From NCBI GenBank assembly GCA_965204395.1, contig OZ241987.1:496001-560000 (forward strand): a stretch of 64,000 nucleotides of DNA, read 5' to 3'. The DNA is from Bin87 sp965204395 (GTDB lineage Bacteria > Chloroflexota > Dehalococcoidia > Lucifugimonadales > UBA3495). The stretch's first letter is position 1. The number at the start of each line of letters is the position of its first letter. Of the stretch, positions 60,828 to 64,000 are shown one piece after another. The translations under genes were made by a program, and so were the position numbers. Below the pieces are notes generated by a model. That model was given only the letters and a program-made list of their open reading frames with translations. It made no database searches and was not told the origin of the DNA.

Positions 60828-61760
60828 ATGTCCTGGAATTTCGAACTGGTGGCCGGGCCCTACGGAGGAACAACAGAAGGGCCGGTCTGGGATGGCGAGG
60901 CGATACTGTTCACCCACATTCCGGCCTCGGAGATCCTCCGCTACGATCCAAAAACCGGAGAGGTTTCCGAGTACTTTAGCGAGGCTTTCAACACCAACGG
61001 CCTGTGCTTCGATGCCGAGGGCAACCTGTACGGGTGCCAGCAGGGCCGGCGCCGTATCGCCCGATTCGACGCTGCCACTAACACCGCAACGTCGTTGCCG
61101 CATTTGCTGGACGGCAAGCGACACAATAACCCGAACGATCTGGTGGTGGACAAATCGGGCCGGATCTGGTTGACCGACCCGTACTCCGGAATCGGTGACA
61201 GCGGGCCGCAGGAACTGGATCACATGTCGGTGTTAAGGCTGGACCCCAAGGGCAACGATCAGTGGGAACTTGTCCGCGCCACCACAGACATCTCGCGGCC
61301 GAACGGGGTCCTGATCAGCCGCGACCAGAAGACGCTGTACATCGCGCAGAGCGACTATGGCGCCGACCGCCGACGCGAACTGCGGGCGTATCCAATCAAT
61401 GACGACGGTTCGTTGGGCGAGTACAAAACCCTGCACACTTTCGGCATCGACGGCGGGGCGGCAGACGGGGATTCGCGCGGTCAGGGGAGCCAGGGCGTTC
61501 AACGCGGCGTGGACGGCATGACGTTGGATGAAGACGGCAACATCATCGCCTGCGCTGGCTGGGAAGCGGCCGGCCCTGGACCGACGATCTACGTGTTCTC
61601 GCCCACCGGCCGAGTGCTGGAAACCCACCCCATGCGCGTTGACAGGCCCACCAACTGCTGCTTCGGCGACGCCGATATGCGTACGCTGTATGTAACCACT
61701 GGCGGCGGTCACCTGTTCCGAGCGCGCACCGACCGTACCGGTTGGATCATGTGGCCGTAA
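60828..61760 (+). CDS. SMP-30/gluconolactonase/LRE family protein
   Basis: 310 residues, six-bladed propeller. EGPVWDGEAILFTHIPASEILRYD, CFDAEGNLYGCQQGRRRIARFD, HNNPNDLVVDKSGRIWLTDPY and RPNGVLISRDQKTLYIAQSD give the metal ligands Glu, Asn and Asp of the family. Probably a lactonase. GGGAGG about 12 bases upstream. No signal peptide. Confidence 0.93.
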   Translation: MSWNFELVAGPYGGTTEGPVWDGEAILFTHIPASEILRYDPKTGEVSEYFSEAFNTNGLCFDAEGNLYGCQQGRRRIARFDAATNTATSLPHLLDGKRHNNPNDLVVDKSGRIWLTDPYSGIGDSGPQELDHMSVLRLDPKGNDQWELVRATTDISRPNGVLISRDQKTLYIAQSDYGADRRRELRAYPINDDGSLGEYKTLHTFGIDGGAADGDSRGQGSQGVQRGVDGMTLDEDGNIIACAGWEAAGPGPTIYVFSPTGRVLETHPMRVDRPTNCCFGDADMRTLYVTTGGGHLFRARTDRTGWIMWP

Positions 61761-61842
61761 TCCTCTCAACGCTTGACATTGGCAACCAATACGCCAACAA
61801 TCTGCAAAAATCAAACCCGGAGCATTCCCAGGAGTACAGGAA

Positions 61843-62919
61843 ATGACCATCACTGCACACAACACCAACGTATACGTCGGCCTGGCCGGCGAGAGCGCCC
61901 TCATCATCGGGGCGGAAGGCACTCCACTGGGCGAAGGCGGAATGTACCGCATGACCGAGGGCGGTTCCGAATGGGTCGCCATCGAGAACGGCCTGCCCGA
62001 AAACCCCCAGGTACGGGCCCTGCTGGCCCACCCTGACCAGCCGGCCACGGTTTTCGCCGGCACCCAGGACGGCGTGTATCGCACCGACGACCGCGGCGAA
62101 AACTGGAGCCGAACCGACACCCTGAGCGGCGACGTGTGGTCGCTGGCCGCCCATCCCAACGACTCCAACATCATGTTCGCTGGCTACGACGCAGGACGGG
62201 TCTGCCGATCCGACGACGGCGGCCACACGTGGCGGCAAACGAACACCGAGGGTCTGGTGCATCCTCATATCACCATGAACCCCCACGAAATCTGCAAGCG
62301 CGTCATCGGCCTCAGTATTGACCCGGCATATCCGGACGACGTTTACGGTGCGATTGAAGTGGGTGGCCTCATCAAGTCCACCGATGGCGGTGAGAACTGG
62401 TCCTGCATCACCGACGGCCACTACACCCGCCTGGGTCCCGTTGACCTGCACGGCGTCCAGGTGAACCCGACTTCGCCCGGGTTGGTGTACATCATTACTC
62501 AGTTGGCGATGTTCCGCAGTCGTGAACGGGGTCAGGATTGGGAATTCGTGCCCATTGAGGAGATGTTCGAGGGCGGCAGCTACTGCCGCGACCTCGTGGT
62601 AGATCCCACCAACCCGAACAATATGTACCTGGCGGCCGGCGCCGGCGGGGGAAGCGCTCCGGCCGGCACCATCGACGCGGGCGTATTGGTCCGTTCCACC
62701 GATGCCGGCGAGACCTGGGAGCGCGTTGACCTGGGCGAGGTCGCGCCAGCGCGCATGTTCCAGATCGCCATTGACCGGAACGCGCCCAGGAACGTCTACT
62801 GCTGCGACCGCGACGGCCATGTCTATTGCAGCAACGACGGTGGCAACGAGTGGACCCGCAGCGACATCCCGGTAGAGATGTCCCGCGGTCGCCACGTCTA
62901 TCCCATGGTCGCCGCCTGA
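61843..62919 (+). CDS. BNR/sialidase-like beta-propeller protein
   Basis: 358 residues of repeated Asp-box-like units: GVYRTDDRGENWSR, VCRSDDGGHTWRQ, LIKSTDGGENWSC, VLVRSTDAGETWERVD, VYCSNDGGNEWTRSD (S-x-D-x-G-x-x-W). These are the blades of a propeller as in glycosyl hydrolases and YCF48-type proteins; no catalytic set for sialidase can be picked out. No signal peptide, so a cytosolic function is likely. It lies 82 bases behind the SMP-30 gene. Confidence 0.88.
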   Translation: MTITAHNTNVYVGLAGESALIIGAEGTPLGEGGMYRMTEGGSEWVAIENGLPENPQVRALLAHPDQPATVFAGTQDGVYRTDDRGENWSRTDTLSGDVWSLAAHPNDSNIMFAGYDAGRVCRSDDGGHTWRQTNTEGLVHPHITMNPHEICKRVIGLSIDPAYPDDVYGAIEVGGLIKSTDGGENWSCITDGHYTRLGPVDLHGVQVNPTSPGLVYIITQLAMFRSRERGQDWEFVPIEEMFEGGSYCRDLVVDPTNPNNMYLAAGAGGGSAPAGTIDAGVLVRSTDAGETWERVDLGEVAPARMFQIAIDRNAPRNVYCCDRDGHVYCSNDGGNEWTRSDIPVEMSRGRHVYPMVAA

Positions 62920-62933
62920 TTGGCCATCAATCC

Positions 62934-62961
62934 GTAGGGGCGGATGGTCATTCGCCCCTAC
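62934..62961. repeat. Family A palindrome
   Basis: GTAGGGGCGGATG and its mirror CATTCGCCCCTAC, 15 bases after the BNR gene. Confidence 0.8.
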
Positions 62962-62989
62962 CCACTCTGAATTCGGAGGGACCGCCGCC

Positions 62990-63610
62990 GTGTCATCCAA
63001 CCCGCTGTGGACCGCCACCTACCGTGTTGGCGAAGCCGACCTTGAATACATGACGTTGGAGGCAACGGATTTACCCGACGATTTACGCGGGTACCAGTTG
63101 GCTCGGTCGGGCACGCTGGACAACGCCGAAATGGCAGAGCACGGTTTCACGGGCAGCACCCCCGAGCGCTTCCGAAACGCCGGGCGCATCGGCGGGTTCA
63201 TGCGAGAATTTGTCCCCACGTCAGACGTGTCGCCGGCCAGCGGCATTAACTTTGTCGGTGCGACCGTGGTGCACCTGTTTGAAAACCCTGACCAGGTTTC
63301 CGGCTGGATGTCCGACATTTTCGTCAAGGATTTTGAGGACAACGTCGGTGAAAGCGTCGGCTCCGGTCAACAAATCATTTCGGTAGACCGTGTTGAGGCC
63401 CAAGGGTTTTACGACGAAGCGGTGGGCCTGCGCGTTTTGCAGGGTGGGCCGGCCGGGTTGTTATCCTCCACGGTCATTGACTTCAGGGTGGGCCGATTGC
63501 TCGGGGTGGCTTTCGTGGGAGCCATCGGGGAGCACGAGCGCACCGGTTTGGCCACGGAAATGGCTCTGGCGCTGGAAAAGCGCATGGTGCAGGTGGCTTT
63601 AGGAGTTTGA
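62990..63610 (+). CDS. Hypothetical protein
   Basis: 206 residues from GTG 62990 (GGAGGG upstream). Not recognised. Contains a repeated-looking alpha/beta core, with GFMREFVPTSDVSPASGINFVGATVVHLF, VSVDRVEAQGFYDEAVGLRV-like SVDRVEAQGFYDEAVGLRVL and VVIDFRVGRLLGVAFVGAIG, a pattern of a small soluble sensor or lipocalin-like fold. No signal peptide or membrane segment. Confidence 0.7.
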   Translation: MSSNPLWTATYRVGEADLEYMTLEATDLPDDLRGYQLARSGTLDNAEMAEHGFTGSTPERFRNAGRIGGFMREFVPTSDVSPASGINFVGATVVHLFENPDQVSGWMSDIFVKDFEDNVGESVGSGQQIISVDRVEAQGFYDEAVGLRVLQGGPAGLLSSTVIDFRVGRLLGVAFVGAIGEHERTGLATEMALALEKRMVQVALGV

Positions 63611-63612
63611 GG

Positions 63613-64000
63613 CTAGTCGGCGACTACCGGAGCTTGATTCGCCGGCAGGTTTCCGGCTGAATTGACGCGGTCGAACAATCTCACCACTGGGGCCAACGGT
63701 TGTGGGGTGATGCCCGTCACGATGACGGCAGCCGCAGTAGCGATCACGAACCCCGGCGTAGCCGGTTGAATGTCCCAGATTCCCGACGGGCCGCCGTCGA
63801 GGAGGGCCCACGCCGAAGCCGCTGCCGTGCCGGCCAAAATGGACGCTGCGGCTCCCCACGCGTTGAACCTGCGCCAATAGAGGGCCAGCAGCGTCACGGG
63901 TCCGAAAGCCGCGCCCATACCGCCCCAGGCGTAGCTGACCAGGTTGGAGATGGAGCCGGGATAGTAGATGGACACCAGCGCCGACACGACCCCGATCAGG
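63613..64000 (-). CDS. putP: Sodium/proline symporter PutP family, C-terminal part (5' end outside window)
   Basis: The frame is open to the right edge. SIYYPGSISNLVSYAWGGMGAAFGPVTLLALYWRR is the SSS-family helix 9-10 region, followed by two more helices (ASILAGTAAASAWAL; GFVIATAAAVIVTGITP). PutP-type sodium/solute symporters are about 500 residues, of which 129 are visible. Proline or a related solute is a family-level assignment. The stop lies two bases after the preceding gene's, converging. Confidence 0.88.
   Translation of the reverse strand, partial: LIGVVSALVSIYYPGSISNLVSYAWGGMGAAFGPVTLLALYWRRFNAWGAAASILAGTAAASAWALLDGGPSGIWDIQPATPGFVIATAAAVIVTGITPQPLAPVVRLFDRVNSAGNLPANQAPVVAD

Noticed and set aside
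8464..62961. CRISPR array from the recurring repeats
   Set aside because: Copies are widely spaced, of several families and palindromic; no regular spacers and no cas genes.

Overview
The window looks like a chromosomal contig from a high-GC bacterium, most likely Chloroflexota of the Dehalococcoidia/SAR202 type. That placement is inference. It rests on many flavin-dependent oxygenases and luciferase-like enzymes, several MFS carriers, oligopeptide-type ABC systems whose lipoproteins begin with an ACG/ACGG lipobox and an Ala/Pro/Thr linker, NHL/SMP-30/BNR propeller proteins, a DUF362 protein and larE/larC. I found no rRNA, tRNA or CRISPR array by eye, and no obvious helix-turn-helix regulator.

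Layout. 1-9.4 kb: central metabolism and translation (3' part of acetyl-CoA synthetase, a Uma2-family nuclease, gatB, secG, a frameshifted small membrane protein, a SAM hydrolase, and the two E1 subunits of a 2-oxoacid dehydrogenase split by a small-protein/aspartic-protease pair, then an NHL protein). 9.5-14.7 kb, mostly minus strand: a coiled-coil membrane protein, a threonine-synthase-like enzyme/NIL/ubiquitin-like operon, a flavin reductase and a BtuF-like protein. 14.8-24 kb: two MFS carriers around a large Ig-like surface protein, pyrF, DUF951, a VOC protein, larE and larC. 24-26.3 kb: a less GC-rich island with an ATPase and an HNH nuclease that match the Septu (PtuA/PtuB) anti-phage system. 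26.3-32.6 kb: catabolic-type genes (DUF362, LLM, SDR) among many short repeats, a foreign-looking ORF between direct repeats and a decayed DNA methyltransferase. 32.7-37.5 kb: a Baeyer-Villiger monooxygenase, tandem MFS carriers and a cupin. 37.9-43.5 kb: a complete five-gene peptide/solute ABC operon. 43.8-51.7 kb: PPOX protein, site-2 protease, MBL hydrolase, apt, mnmA-rnhB-yraN, a second LLM enzyme and a PEP-mutase-family lyase. 52-60.3 kb: two paralogous binding-protein/permease/permease modules without ATPases. 60.3-64 kb: a second retropepsin-like protein, SMP-30, BNR and hypothetical proteins, and the end of a PutP-type symporter.

Two window-scale signals stand out. First, at least five families of short, mostly palindromic repeats fill the gaps, and copies of them lie in frame inside pyrF, larC and a 261-residue ORF. 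Second, the + strand is C-rich up to about 37 kb on genes of both orientations and turns G-rich just after it. The best candidates for follow-up are the Septu island, the small-protein/aspartic-protease pair inside the dehydrogenase operon, the PLP-enzyme/NIL/sulfur-carrier operon and the coding-sequence-invading repeats.
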